From the NCBI RefSeq assembly GCF_006352065.1, contig NZ_CP040915.1, positions 62,001-126,000 on the forward strand: DNA of 64,000 nt, in the 5' to 3' direction. Source of the stretch: Georgenia yuyongxinii (GTDB lineage Bacteria; Actinomycetota; Actinomycetes; Actinomycetales; Actinomycetaceae). Within the stretch, counting starts at the first letter, position 1, and every line of letters starts with the position of its first letter. This document shows positions 9,123 to 18,429 of this stretch, piece after piece. Below the pieces are notes generated by a model. That model made no database searches. It worked only from the letters and a program-made list of their open reading frames with translations, and was not told the DNA's origin. Made by a program: the position numbers and the translations under genes.

Positions 9123-12100
9123 CTACACCTCGGCCAAGACCTTGCGGATCCTCTTCTCCGAGACCTTGATCGGGGTGCCGAGCTGCTGGGCGAAGAAGCT
9201 CACGCGGAGCTCCTCGAGCATCCACCGCACCTCCGCCAGCCGGGCGTCCCGGGCGGGGTCCGGCGCCAGACGCTCACCGGCCGCGACCTCCGCCTCGTAG
9301 GCCTCTTCCAGCTCGCCGACCTTCCATGCGAGGTCCGCGTCCTGGTGGACGTTCTGCTCGGCCCGCTCGATCCGGCGCTGGGCGGCGCGGAGGTAGCGGG
9401 GCAGGTGGACCAGCCGGTCGGGCGGGGTGGAGGAGACGAACCCCGGGAACACCAGCCGCGCCACCTGGTCGCGCACCTCGGTGAGGGTGTTGAGCAGCAT
9501 CATCGACGTCGCCGACTTGATTGCGGCCTCGACGTCGCGGTGCGCGTCGAGCGTGGCGACCACCTGCCCGATCACGCGGTGCACCCGTTCCTCGAGCGCC
9601 GCGCGGACGTGCGCCACCAGCTCGGCGTACGCGCTGGCGTCGACCACCTGCCGGCCGGCGTGGGCCGCGGTCCACTCGTCCACGAGCGCACCGACGGCGG
9701 CCAGCTGCACGTCCGCCACCAAGGCTTCGGTGTTGGGGTACGGGCTGGCGGCCAGGGTCAGCGCCTGCCGTCCGGTCCACCGGCTCGTCACGCGCTGGAC
9801 GTTCAGGGCGGTCTCGAGGAGCACGAGGCGGCGCAGGCCCAGCCGGTGGGCGGCGGCCTGGTCGCCGGCGTCGGCCAGCACCCGCAGCGCTACGTTCGGG
9901 GTGCCCTTGCCGCCGGCACCCGACAGCTCCACCAGGGCGGGGTACCCGCGCACGATCAGCCCCTGCGACCCGGTGGACTCCACCTGGCGTGGGATGGTCC
10001 CGCCTGGCACGTCCGGCCAGGTGGTCAGGTCGTGCTGCTCGGGAAGCATCGGCGTCACGTGAGCGGATCGCGCCACATCGTCCCCGCCGGCTGTGGAGGA
10101 TGACGCCGATGAGGTCAGTGAGGCACCGTCTGAACGGGCGGACGAGGACAATGTGGCGCGATCCGCACGGCCGGCGGGCCCGGACGCCACCTGGGCCTCT
10201 TCCATCGCGACCCGCACCGCCCCCCGGACCGCCGCCCGCACGGCCTGCTGCGCCTGGGGGGCGAGCTCGCGCTGGAGCGCGATGAGGTTCTTGCCCTCGG
10301 AGAGCACGGCGCCACGCTCGGAGAGCACCCGGAAGGTCATCCGCAGGTGGTCGGGCAGCTTCTCCTCGTCCCACGCGTCGTCCGGCACCTCCACGTCCCG
10401 CAGCCGCCGCACGGCGGACGCGAAGGCGTCGTGGTAGGACTGGGCGCCCTCGGGTGCGGGGGCGACCTCGTGCCACGGCGGCAGCGCGTCGACGACCTGC
10501 CGGGCCACGTCCGGGGCGGGCACGAGCTGGACCCGGACCTTTTTGGGCAGCGCCCGGATGGTCGCGGTCGCCAGCTCCGGCGCGAGCCCCGGCACCATCC
10601 AGTCGAAGCCGTCCGGCCGCAGCCGGGCGAGCACCTCCACCGGCACGTGCACGGTCACCCCGTCGGCGTACGACCCCGGCTCGAACTGGTACGTCAGCGG
10701 CAAGGTGAGGTCGCCCTGTCGCCAGGTGTCCGGGAAGTCGGCCCCGGACACGGCGGCTGCCTGCGGGACGAGCAGGTCCATCGTGAAGGTGAGCAGGTCC
10801 GGGTCGGTGCGCCGGGTTTGCTTCCACCAGGTGTCGAAGTGCCGGGCGCTGACCACGGACTCGGGCAGCCGCTCGTCGTAGAAGGCGAACAGTCCGTCCT
10901 CGTCCAGCACGAGGTCCCGCCGCCGGGCGCGTGACTCGAAGTCCTGAGCCTGGGTGAGCAGCTCTTGGTTGCGCGCGTAGAACTGGTGGTGCGTGCGCCA
11001 CTGCCCGCCGACGAGCGCCTCCCGGATGAACATCTCCCGGGCCAGCTCGCGGGCGCTGACGTCCCCGAGCGGGGTGTCGCCCAGGCGGCCGAGCAGCACC
11101 GGCCGGTCCGCGACCAGCGTCATCCCGTAGAGCAGCACCTTCTCCTTGACCATGGCGGCGCCGTGCTTGGTGGACCAGTACGGCTCGGAGTAGGTCCGCT
11201 TGACCAGATGGGCGGCCAACGGCTCGACCCACTCCGGCTGGATGCGCGCCACCGTCCGTGCGAACAACCGGGACGTCTCCACCAGCTCCGCCGCCATCAC
11301 CCAGGCGGGGGTCTTCTTCACCAGGCCGGAGCCGGGCCAGACCACGAACCGGGTGCCGCGGGCGCCGGCGTACTCGCGGCGCCGCTCGTCCCAGGAGCCG
11401 AGGTTGGACAGCAGCCCCACCAGCAGCGACTGGTGCAGCGCGTCGGCGCTCGCGGCGTCCGAGCCACGCCCGACGGCGACTACCGCCCGGGCCAGGTCGG
11501 GGCGCCCGTCCGCGGTGTGCTCCGCTGTCGCCGCGATCTCGTCCTCGTGCGGCAGGGCCAGCGGTCGCAGGCTCAGGCCGAGCGGCTTGGCGAGCTGGCG
11601 CAGCTGGGCGACGACGTCCTGCCACTCCCGCACCCGCAGGTAGTTCAGGTACTCCGCGCGGCACAGCCGCCGGAACGCCGAGCCGGACAGGTCACGCTGC
11701 TGGGTACGCAGGTAGCGCCACAGGTTGAGGTAGGCCAGGAAGTCCGAGGTGGGGTCGGTGAAGCGGCGGTGCTTCTCGTCCGCGGCCTGCTGGTGCTCGC
11801 TGGGCCGCTCGCGCACGTCCTGCACCGACAGGGCGGCGACGATGATCATCACCTCGGCCGCGCAGCCGTTCTTCTCCGCCTCGAGCAGCATCCGGCCCAG
11901 GCGCGGGTCGATCGGCAGTCGGGCGAGCTGGCGGCCGACGTCGGTGAGCCGGTCGCGGGGATCGGCCGCGGCCGGGTCGAGGGCGCCGATCTCGTGCAGG
12001 AGCTGCACGCCGTCGCGCACCGCGCGGGTGTCGGGGGGGTCCACGAAGGGGAACCGGGCGACGTCGCCCAGGCCCAGTGCCGCCATCTGGAGGATGACGG

Positions 12101-13538
12101 CGGCCAGGGAGGTGCGCAGGATCTCCGGCTCGGTGAACTCCGGCCGGGAGGCGAAGTCCTGCTCGGAGTACAGGCGGATGGCGATCCCGTCGGCCACGCG
12201 GCCGCAGCGGCCCGAGCGCTGGTTGGCGCTCGCCTGGGAGACCGGCTCGATGGGCAGGCGCTGGACCTTCGTGCGGGTGGAGTACCGCGAGATCCGGGCC
12301 GTGCCGGGGTCGATGACGTACCGGATGCCCGGCACCGTCAGCGAGGTCTCGGCGACGTTGGTGGCCAGCACGATGCGGCGGGTGGTGTGCGGCTCGAAGA
12401 CCCGGTGCTGCTCGGCGGAGGACAGCCGCGCGTACAGCGGCACCACCTCGACGGCGCCCGGCACCGTGGAGCGCCCGCCCGGCGCGAGGTAGCGGGGCCC
12501 GAGGTGCTCGGCCAGGGCCACGTGGGTGTCGCGGATCTCCCGCTCCCCGGAGAGGAACACGAGGATGTCGCCGGGACCCTCGGTCATGAGCTCGTCGGCG
12601 GCCTGGAGGATGCCGGTGATCTGGTCCAGCGGTTCCTCGCGCGGCCCCTTTCCCGGCTTCGTGGCGACAGGGCGGTCGTCATCGGTCCCGTCCGGGTGGG
12701 TGGCATCGGGCGTCAGTGGCCGGTACCGGAGCTCGACGGGGAAGGTGCGCCCGGAGACCTCCACCACGGGGGCAGGCTCGACGGGTGCGCCGTCCGGGCG
12801 GCCGGCCTCGCGGGGGCCGAAGTGGGCGGCGAAGCGGGCCGAGTCGATGGTCGCGGAGGTGATGACGACCTTGAGGTCCGGGCGCCGCGGCAGGAGGTTG
12901 GCGAGGTAGCCCAGGATGAAGTCGATGTTGAGGGACCGCTCGTGGGCCTCGTCGACGATGATGGTGTCGTAGCGGCGCAGCAGCGGGTCGCGCTGGATCT
13001 CGGCCAGCAGGATGCCGTCGGTCATGAGCTTGACCAGGGTGGTCGCCGACACCTCGTCGGTGAACCGGACCTGGTAACCCACCGCCCCGCCCAGCTCGAC
13101 ACCGAGCTCCTCGGCGATGCGCTCGGCCACGGTGCGCGCAGCGAGCCGGCGCGGCTGGGTGTGCCCGATGGTGCCCGTGATGCCACGGCCGAGCTCGAGG
13201 CAGATCTTCGGGATCTGCGTGGTCTTCCCGGAGCCGGTCTCGCCGCTGACGATGACGACCTGGTGATCGCGGATCGCGGCCGCGATCTCCTCGCGCCGGG
13301 CGGACACCGGCAGCTGCTCGGGGTAGCTGATCCGAGGGCGGGCCGCCTCGCGGGCGGCCAGCTGCTCGGTCGTCCACGCCCGGTAGCCGCCGCGGCGCGG
13401 TGTGCGCGCACCGTCACGGTCGGCGCGCTCCGGTTCGCGCTCGCCGCCGCGGCCCCGGCGCCCGCGCCGCCGGCGGGGGGCACGCTCACCCGACGGCGGT
13501 GCCGCCGTCGTCGTCCGCTCGTCCTTCTCGCCACTCAC
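9123..13538 (-). CDS. hrpA: ATP-dependent RNA helicase HrpA (DEAH/RHA family)
   Basis: This is a 1471-residue protein. Walker A GETGSGKT is at residues 99-106, then the DEAH box ('VDEAHERS', about 200), 'SATI', helicase C ('ETSLTVPGIRYVIDPG', 'QRSGRCGR'), the HA2 and OB-fold region, and the long C-terminal DUF3418 region typical of bacterial HrpA. Escherichia coli HrpA is about 1300 residues; the extra length here is an Arg-rich N-terminal tail (1-55) and a Ser/Ala/Asp-rich insert of about 50 residues (bases about 10055-10195) that coincides with an inverted repeat. HrpA-type helicases act on mRNA and ribosomes; collision rescue is established for E. coli, but the role here is not shown. The GTG start at 13538 has GACAAT eight bases upstream and no clear Shine-Dalgarno. 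Confidence 0.95.
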   Translation of the reverse strand: MSGEKDERTTTAAPPSGERAPRRRRGRRGRGGEREPERADRDGARTPRRGGYRAWTTEQLAAREAARPRISYPEQLPVSARREEIAAAIRDHQVVIVSGETGSGKTTQIPKICLELGRGITGTIGHTQPRRLAARTVAERIAEELGVELGGAVGYQVRFTDEVSATTLVKLMTDGILLAEIQRDPLLRRYDTIIVDEAHERSLNIDFILGYLANLLPRRPDLKVVITSATIDSARFAAHFGPREAGRPDGAPVEPAPVVEVSGRTFPVELRYRPLTPDATHPDGTDDDRPVATKPGKGPREEPLDQITGILQAADELMTEGPGDILVFLSGEREIRDTHVALAEHLGPRYLAPGGRSTVPGAVEVVPLYARLSSAEQHRVFEPHTTRRIVLATNVAETSLTVPGIRYVIDPGTARISRYSTRTKVQRLPIEPVSQASANQRSGRCGRVADGIAIRLYSEQDFASRPEFTEPEILRTSLAAVILQMAALGLGDVARFPFVDPPDTRAVRDGVQLLHEIGALDPAAADPRDRLTDVGRQLARLPIDPRLGRMLLEAEKNGCAAEVMIIVAALSVQDVRERPSEHQQAADEKHRRFTDPTSDFLAYLNLWRYLRTQQRDLSGSAFRRLCRAEYLNYLRVREWQDVVAQLRQLAKPLGLSLRPLALPHEDEIAATAEHTADGRPDLARAVVAVGRGSDAASADALHQSLLVGLLSNLGSWDERRREYAGARGTRFVVWPGSGLVKKTPAWVMAAELVETSRLFARTVARIQPEWVEPLAAHLVKRTYSEPYWSTKHGAAMVKEKVLLYGMTLVADRPVLLGRLGDTPLGDVSARELAREMFIREALVGGQWRTHHQFYARNQELLTQAQDFESRARRRDLVLDEDGLFAFYDERLPESVVSARHFDTWWKQTRRTDPDLLTFTMDLLVPQAAAVSGADFPDTWRQGDLTLPLTYQFEPGSYADGVTVHVPVEVLARLRPDGFDWMVPGLAPELATATIRALPKKVRVQLVPAPDVARQVVDALPPWHEVAPAPEGAQSYHDAFASAVRRLRDVEVPDDAWDEEKLPDHLRMTFRVLSERGAVLSEGKNLIALQRELAPQAQQAVRAAVRGAVRVAMEEAQVASGPAGRADRATLSSSARSDGASLTSSASSSTAGGDDVARSAHVTPMLPEQHDLTTWPDVPGGTIPRQVESTGSQGLIVRGYPALVELSGAGGKGTPNVALRVLADAGDQAAAHRLGLRRLVLLETALNVQRVTSRWTGRQALTLAASPYPNTEALVADVQLAAVGALVDEWTAAHAGRQVVDASAYAELVAHVRAALEERVHRVIGQVVATLDAHRDVEAAIKSATSMMLLNTLTEVRDQVARLVFPGFVSSTPPDRLVHLPRYLRAAQRRIERAEQNVHQDADLAWKVGELEEAYEAEVAAGERLAPDPARDARLAEVRWMLEELRVSFFAQQLGTPIKVSEKRIRKVLAEV
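10063..10166. repeat. Inverted repeat (21-bp arms, 1 mismatch) inside hrpA
   Basis: The arms at 10063-10083 (starting GCGGATCGCGCCACAT) and 10146-10166 are reverse complements with one mismatch and are separated by 62 bases. They sit in the part of hrpA that codes for a low-complexity insert, and the length keeps the frame open. This looks like a small palindromic element or a hairpin-forming insertion tolerated in a linker. Confidence 0.7.
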
Positions 13539-13653
13539 GATGACCCATTGTCACCGATGTGCCGGGGGCCTTGCTGCCCGGGCTGCACCTGGTCCCGGCA
13601 CGGCACCGGTGCTGCCTGCCGGGCGCCTGCGCTTCCCGACCGGACGGCGGGCC

Positions 13654-13659
13654 TAGGCT
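13654..13659 (+). promoter_or_regulatory. -10 element TAGGCT for leaderless MFS gene
   Basis: TAGGCT, then the six bases CGAGCG, then the GTG start of the Bcr/CflA gene. There is no ribosome binding site between them. It fits the TANNNT -10 consensus of actinobacteria at leaderless spacing. Confidence 0.6.
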
Positions 13660-13665
13660 CGAGCG

Positions 13666-14871
13666 GTGAGTGCGCAACGCCGGCGGATCGGAGCCTGGTT
13701 CGTCGTGCTCCTCGCGGCGGTCACCGCCCTCACCCCGCTGACCATCAACCTCTACCTGCCGGCCTTCCCGCTCATCGCGGACGAGCTGGGGGTCAGCCAT
13801 GGGCAGGTCCAGATCACGATGACCGCCACCCTGGTGGGCGTCGCCGTCGGGCAGCTGTTTCTCGGTTCGGTCTCCGATGCCGTCGGCCGGCGGGCGCCGC
13901 TCGTGGTGGCGTTGGGTGCCTATGCCGTGGTCAGTCTGGTCATCGCCGCCGCCGGGAACGTCGCCCTGCTGACCCTGCTGCGGTTCGTTCAGGGGTTCCT
14001 CGGGGCCGCGGGCATGGTGGTCGCGATGGCGGCCGTGCGGGACATGTACGAGGGCGTGCGGGTCGGCAAGGCGCTCTCGCGGCTGATGCTCGTGGTCGGC
14101 GTGGCCCCGGTGATCGCGCCGGCGCTCGGCTCGCAGCTGCTGCTGGTGGGCTCGTGGCGCCTGCTGTTCGTTGTCCTGGCGGGGCTCGCCGTCGTCCTGC
14201 TGGTCCTGGTCCTCCTCACGCTGCCCGAGACCCTGCAGCCGACTCTGCGCCGGCGTGGTGGCACCCGGGGCGCCGCCCGCAGCTACGTGAGCCTGCTGCG
14301 AGACCCGGCGTTCGTCGGGCTCGTGGCCGTGGGTGGTCTGGCCATGGCCGGGCAGTACATCTACATCTCGGCCTCGACGTTCGTCTTCCAGGAGGCGTAC
14401 GGCCTCACTGCTCAGCAGTTCGCGCTGGTGTTCGGCTTCGGCGCGATCATGGTGACCGCCGGCACGCAGGTGTCCGGTGCGCTGCTCGGCCGGGTCCGGG
14501 CGGTGCGGATCGTCGGCGGGGCACTGGTGGTGGCGATGTGTGGGGCAGCCGCGATCGCCGTCGTCGCCCTCACCGTCGGGGTCGGGCCGGGCCGCCTGTG
14601 GCCGCTGCTCGCCGCGCTGATGCCGACCGTCGGCGCCGTCGGCGTGCTCCTGCCCGCCGTCCCGGCCATCGCCCTGGCCCGGCAGGCGCACGACGCAGGC
14701 AGTGCCTCCGCCATCCTGGGTGCCGCCCAGTTCGGCATGGCGGCGGTGGGCGCGCCGCTCAGCGGGGTGCTCGGGACGTCGGTGACCACGATGGCCGCCG
14801 GCATGTTCGTCGCCAACGCGCTCGCGGCCTGCGTGCTGCTCACGATCGCGCGCCGCCTGCCCGGCATGTAG
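13666..14871 (+). CDS. Bcr/CflA-type multidrug MFS transporter
   Basis: A 401-residue, 12-helix major facilitator. The N-terminus 'LTPLTINLYLPAFPLIADEL', the loop 2-3 motif 'GSVSDAVGRR' and the helix-5 segment 'APVIAPALGSQLL' are the hallmarks of the Bcr/CflA (DHA1) subfamily, which exports bicyclomycin, chloramphenicol or sulfonamides by proton antiport. The actual substrate here is unknown. The GTG at 13666 is preceded by TAGGCT ending six bases upstream and by no Shine-Dalgarno sequence, so a leaderless transcript is likely. It is divergent from hrpA, with a 127-base shared promoter region. Confidence 0.92.
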   Translation: MSAQRRRIGAWFVVLLAAVTALTPLTINLYLPAFPLIADELGVSHGQVQITMTATLVGVAVGQLFLGSVSDAVGRRAPLVVALGAYAVVSLVIAAAGNVALLTLLRFVQGFLGAAGMVVAMAAVRDMYEGVRVGKALSRLMLVVGVAPVIAPALGSQLLLVGSWRLLFVVLAGLAVVLLVLVLLTLPETLQPTLRRRGGTRGAARSYVSLLRDPAFVGLVAVGGLAMAGQYIYISASTFVFQEAYGLTAQQFALVFGFGAIMVTAGTQVSGALLGRVRAVRIVGGALVVAMCGAAAIAVVALTVGVGPGRLWPLLAALMPTVGAVGVLLPAVPAIALARQAHDAGSASAILGAAQFGMAAVGAPLSGVLGTSVTTMAAGMFVANALAACVLLTIARRLPGM

Positions 14872-15013
14872 CGACCCCGTCCGACCTGGCCGGGGCGGAA
14901 TTCCCGACGGCGTTCAGCGGTTGACCGAACCGGCCGGCACGCGGCGCACCCGCACCGTGCCCCGACGGCCGGACCGGGCCGACGGCCCTCGCCCACCGAA
15001 CCAGGAGCCCCGT

Positions 15014-15685
15014 ATGAGCACGCCCCCCACCATCGACGCCGACGCCGTCCTGTGGTCCGCCCCCGCGGAGGAGCGGGCCGGCCGGCCGCTGCTGGTGCTC
15101 ATGCACGGCTACGGCTCGAACGAGAAGGACCTCTTCGGGCTCGCCGAGTACCTGCCCGAGCGGTACCTGGTCGCCTCGCTGCGGGCGCCGGGCACCAACG
15201 ACTACGGCTACGAGTGGTTCTCGCTCGGCGGCGAGCTCGCGGGGCCGCGCGGCCATCAGCAGACCGAGGCCACCGACCGGCTGCGCGAGGAGGGCGCCAA
15301 CCGTGCCGCCGAGGCGGTCCGAGCCTGGCTGGACGGCTTGGAGGGCTATTCGAGCGTCGGGCTCGGCGGGTTCTCCCAGGGTGGCGCGATCGCCGTGCAG
15401 GTGCTGCGCCAGGACCCTGAGCGCGTCGCCTTCGCCGTCAACATCTCCGGCTTCGTGGCACCCGGTGAGCTCGACGGCGACGCCGTCCTCGCCGAGCGTC
15501 GCCCGCCCGTGCTGTGGGCCCGCGGCGACGCCGACCAGGTGATCGCGCCGTTCCTGATCGAGCGCACGGCAGCCTGGCTGCCCGAGCACAGCGCGCTGAC
15601 CGCACGGGTCTACCCGGGCCTCGGCCACGGGATCTCCGCACAGACGCTCACGGACCTGGTCGCCTTTCTCGACGCCCAGGGCTGA
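15014..15685 (+). CDS. Carboxylesterase/phospholipase family alpha/beta hydrolase
   Basis: A 223-residue serine hydrolase of the Abhydrolase_2 family (YpfH, EstB, acyl-protein thioesterase-like). The oxyanion strand is 'LVLMHGYGSNEKDL' (residues 32-45), the nucleophile elbow is GFSQGG (about 118), the acid is the Asp of 'ARGDADQVI' and the histidine is in 'YPGLGHGIS' near 207. It should hydrolyse small acyl or carboxyl esters in the cytoplasm; there is no signal peptide. The ATG at 15014 has AGGAG at 15003-15007; the frame is open further upstream but only through Arg/Pro-rich nonsense. A 142-base gap separates it from the MFS gene. Confidence 0.9.
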   Translation: MSTPPTIDADAVLWSAPAEERAGRPLLVLMHGYGSNEKDLFGLAEYLPERYLVASLRAPGTNDYGYEWFSLGGELAGPRGHQQTEATDRLREEGANRAAEAVRAWLDGLEGYSSVGLGGFSQGGAIAVQVLRQDPERVAFAVNISGFVAPGELDGDAVLAERRPPVLWARGDADQVIAPFLIERTAAWLPEHSALTARVYPGLGHGISAQTLTDLVAFLDAQG

Positions 15686-15720
15686 CCCGGCCCGACCGGC
15701 GCCTCTGCCAGACTCTTGCC

Positions 15721-16245
15721 ATGGACTCCACCCCTCCCGAGGACGAGGCCGTCGAGCTGTTCTGGGCCGAGGCGCGCAAGGTCGTGGGCACCACCCGGCT
15801 GGAGGGCGTGGTGGGGCAGGACCCCCTCGCCGCGCTGACGCCGCCGGCCTGGTCGTTCGGCCAGGACGCCGAGGAGGCGGACGAGCTGCTCGCGCTGGTC
15901 GTCGCCGGCGTCAAGACGGCGACGGCGAGCGCCCTGTGGGAGTGGGAGGAGGAGGACGAGCCGCTCCCTCAGGGTGGCGACCTGTCCATCGTCTGCGACG
16001 GCGCCGGTGAGCCGCGCCTGCTGGTGCGGACCGCGTCGGTGCAGGTGGTGCCGTTCGACCAGGTGCCGACGGCGCACGCCCTCGCCGAGGGGGAGGGTGA
16101 CAAGTCGCTGGCGCACTGGCGTGAGGTCCACGAGCGGTACTTCCGCGAGGTCCTCGCGCCCTACGAGCGCGAGTTCGCCCCGGACATGCCGGTGGTGCTG
16201 GAGACGTTCACCGTGCTGCACCCCAAGCCACGCCGGCGCGGCTGA
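15721..16245 (+). CDS. ASCH domain protein
   Basis: A 174-residue cytoplasmic protein with an ASCH fold: 'WSFGQDAEEADELLALVVAGVKTATASALWEWE' (about 45-80), 'LSIVCDGAGEPRLLVRTASVQVVPFDQV' and the C-terminal 'GDKSLAHWREVHERYF'. It belongs to the long ASCH subfamily often annotated as RNA-binding or YqfB-like amidohydrolase. A function in RNA binding or nucleoside/amide hydrolysis is inferred from the family only. The ATG at 15721 lacks a Shine-Dalgarno sequence; CAGACT ends six bases before it, again a leaderless pattern. A strong hairpin follows the gene. Confidence 0.85.
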   Translation: MDSTPPEDEAVELFWAEARKVVGTTRLEGVVGQDPLAALTPPAWSFGQDAEEADELLALVVAGVKTATASALWEWEEEDEPLPQGGDLSIVCDGAGEPRLLVRTASVQVVPFDQVPTAHALAEGEGDKSLAHWREVHERYFREVLAPYEREFAPDMPVVLETFTVLHPKPRRRG

Positions 16246-16259
16246 GGCGGGCGGCCGGG

Positions 16260-16298
16260 TGGTCGGCCCCTCGTCCCCCTGCGCCATGGGGCCGACCA
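16260..16298 (+). terminator. Hairpin terminator after ASCH gene
   Basis: An 11-bp perfect stem: TGGTCGGCCCC at 16260-16270 pairs with GGGGCCGACCA at 16288-16298. A short T run follows (TTTCGGG). It lies 14 bases after the ASCH stop and before the next promoter. Confidence 0.65.
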
Positions 16299-16377
16299 TT
16301 TCGGGCAATATTCGTCCAGGATGGGGTGCGCTCGGGGTTCGCGCATCTCGGGACGCCCCTCCTGCCACACTGGCAAC

Positions 16378-17424
16378 GTGCGCGTCGTCGTCGGCTGGCT
16401 TCTCACCCTGCTGCTGGGCGCCGCCGCGGTGCTCACGCTCAACCCGGAGTGGCTGGCGCGGCTCAACCCCGGCTGGGCCGGTCTGACCACCATCTATCCC
16501 GTCTCGCAGGCCATCGCGCTGCGGCCGCTGCTGGCGGGGGTCTTCGCGGTGCTCGCGCTGGTGATCCTCGCCGTCGGCGTGTTCCGCCGGACCCGCATGC
16601 GCCGCGGCATCAAGACCCTCACCCTCGGGGTCGTCGTCCTCGCGGTGGCCGTCGGTCACGCCTGGGTCGTCTGGGACCGTGGCCTGGACAACCCCGGCCG
16701 CCTCACCGCCGACGACGGCGTGCGCCCCGCGGATGCCGGCACCGGCGCGATCACCGTGCTGACCTACAACACCCTCGACGGGCGCACGACGGCGGAGGAC
16801 GTCGCCGACCTGGCCGCGCAGAACGGCGCCGACGTCATCGCGCTGCCCGAGACCCCCCAGGCGACCGCGGACGAGATCGCGGCGCTGATGCTGGCCGAGG
16901 GTGCGCCGTTCCAGGTCTTCGTCGACGTCAAGGGTGAGCCCGGGATCGGGTCCACCGCCCTGCTGGTCGCCTCGACCCTGGGCGAGTACGTCCAGACGCC
17001 GGGCCCCCAGACCTCCCTGGGCGCCGTGCGCGCGGAACCGGCCAGCGGTGTGGGCCCGCGGCTGGTGGCCGTGCACGTCTCCCCGCCGATCAGCCGGCTG
17101 ACCGCCCAGTGGCGGGCGGACCTGGAGGCGGTCACCGCGCTGTGCCGGGGCCGGGACGCCGCCGGGCTGGTCGTGGCCGGCGACTTCAACGCCACCCTCG
17201 ACCACCGTCCCCTCCAGGACCTGGGTGGGTGCGCCGACGCCGCGCTCGCCGGGGGGGTCGGTGGCGTCAGCACCTGGCCCGAGCGCACCCCCGCCTGGCT
17301 GGGCTCCACCATCGACCACGTGCTCGCCGACCCTGCCCGGTACCGGGTCACCGAGGCCGCCGTCGTCCAGCGCGGCGAGAGCGACCATCGCGGCGTCGTC
17401 GCCCGGCTGCTGCCGGGCGAGTAA
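16378..17424 (+). CDS. Membrane-anchored endonuclease/exonuclease/phosphatase (EEP) family protein
   Basis: A 348-residue protein with three N-terminal membrane helices (about residues 2-22, 43-66 and 76-97) and a C-terminal EEP domain on the outer face. Visible EEP motifs are 'ITVLTYNTLDG' (about 125), 'ALPETP' (about 155), 'VAGDFNATLDH' (about 265) and the terminal 'STIDHVLADP' and 'GESDHRGVVARL', which supply the metal and catalytic Asn, Glu, Asp and His. The family hydrolyses phosphodiesters in nucleic acids, lipids or inositol phosphates; the substrate here is unknown. I start it at the GTG of 16378 because CACACT ends exactly six bases before it and the first membrane helix follows at once. 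Confidence 0.85.
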   Translation: MRVVVGWLLTLLLGAAAVLTLNPEWLARLNPGWAGLTTIYPVSQAIALRPLLAGVFAVLALVILAVGVFRRTRMRRGIKTLTLGVVVLAVAVGHAWVVWDRGLDNPGRLTADDGVRPADAGTGAITVLTYNTLDGRTTAEDVADLAAQNGADVIALPETPQATADEIAALMLAEGAPFQVFVDVKGEPGIGSTALLVASTLGEYVQTPGPQTSLGAVRAEPASGVGPRLVAVHVSPPISRLTAQWRADLEAVTALCRGRDAAGLVVAGDFNATLDHRPLQDLGGCADAALAGGVGGVSTWPERTPAWLGSTIDHVLADPARYRVTEAAVVQRGESDHRGVVARLLPGE

Positions 17425-17497
17425 GACCCCGGCCGTGGTGACCGTCGCCCGAAAATTCGTGGAGCCGTGCCGTGCCGCGGTGCCACACTCGGCCGCT

Positions 17498-18426
17498 GTG
17501 AGCACGTTCCGCATCGCCGAGCTGGCGGTCCCCGCCGACCCGACCGCCACCCCCTCGTGGGCGGCGCAGGGCTGGCACGACGTCGGCGTCGAGCACATGC
17601 GCGACGCCCTCGGCCACGACGACTTCATCGACCCGGCAGCCAGCCTGGTGGCCTCCCACGCCGACCAGCGCCATGAGGTCTCCGTCGTGCTGCTCGCGCT
17701 CGTCCCGACCGCGGCCGCCGGCCTGCCGCTGATGCCGGCGACCACCACAGACCGGGAGGCCGACGCACCGGGCCGGGCAACGGACGTCCTCGGCTACTGC
17801 CGGCTCTCCATGCCCGTCAAGGACAACACCCACCTCGTCCACGTCGACCTGGCGGTCCGGCCCGGTCTCCGCCGGCAGGGCATCGGCACCGCGCTGTGGC
17901 GTGCGGCCGAGTCCCGGGCCCGCGCCGCCGGCCGCACGGTGGTCAGCGGCTGGACGACCCGCGTGGCGGAGGCCGACGCGGGCGACCCCGACGCCCTGGT
18001 GCCGCCCACCGGCGTGGGGCGTCTGCGCGCGGCCGACACCCCCGCGCGGTTCCTGCGCGGCCGAGGCTTCACGCTCGTCCAGACCACCCGGCACTCCATG
18101 CTCGCCCTGCCGCTTCCCGACGGCGCTGCCGTCGCCTGGCGCGCCGAGGCCGTCAGCTCGCGGCCTTCACGCAGATCATGACGCCGGGGCACCGGGCGGC
18201 GATGGCGTTCCAGTACAACACCCTGGTGCGCGCCGACCACCGCGGTCGCAGCCTCGGGCTGCTCGTCAAGGCGGTCAACCTCCAGCTGCTTGCCGCCACC
18301 AACCCGGCCGTGCGCCGCGTGCACACCTGGAACGCGGGGGAGAACGCGCACATGCTCGCGATCAACGAGCACATCGGGTTCGCCCGGGCCAGTACCGAGG
18401 GGGTCTGGCAGCGCCGGCTCGGCTGA
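17498..18426 (+). pseudogene. Broken double-GNAT acetyltransferase gene
   Basis: Two pieces of one gene lie in different frames. From the GTG at 17498 the first frame codes for an N-terminal GNAT domain ('LVHVDLAVRPGLRRQGIGTALWRAAESRA', the acetyl-CoA loop R-x-x-G-I-G) and ends at 18181. A second frame then gives 'QLAAFTQIMTPGHRAAMAFQYNTLVRADHRGRSLG...NEHIGFARASTEGVWQRRLG' to 18426, the C-terminal half of a second GNAT domain. Intact two-domain relatives have about 100 residues between these parts, so an internal deletion with a frame change near 18150 is the simplest explanation. CACACT lies eight bases before the GTG. A sequencing error cannot explain the missing middle. Confidence 0.75.
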
Positions 18427-18429
18427 GGC

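Noticed and set aside
5883-9225. Frames of about 800 codons on both strands over the first permease gene
   Set aside because: They are shadows of the FtsX-like permease at 5919-9095, which has membrane helices and overlaps its operon neighbours properly.
10965-14924. A 1319-codon open frame on the plus strand across hrpA and the MFS gene
   Set aside because: It is antisense to hrpA with Pro/Arg/Gly/His-rich translation and no recognisable domain. High GC makes such shadow frames common.
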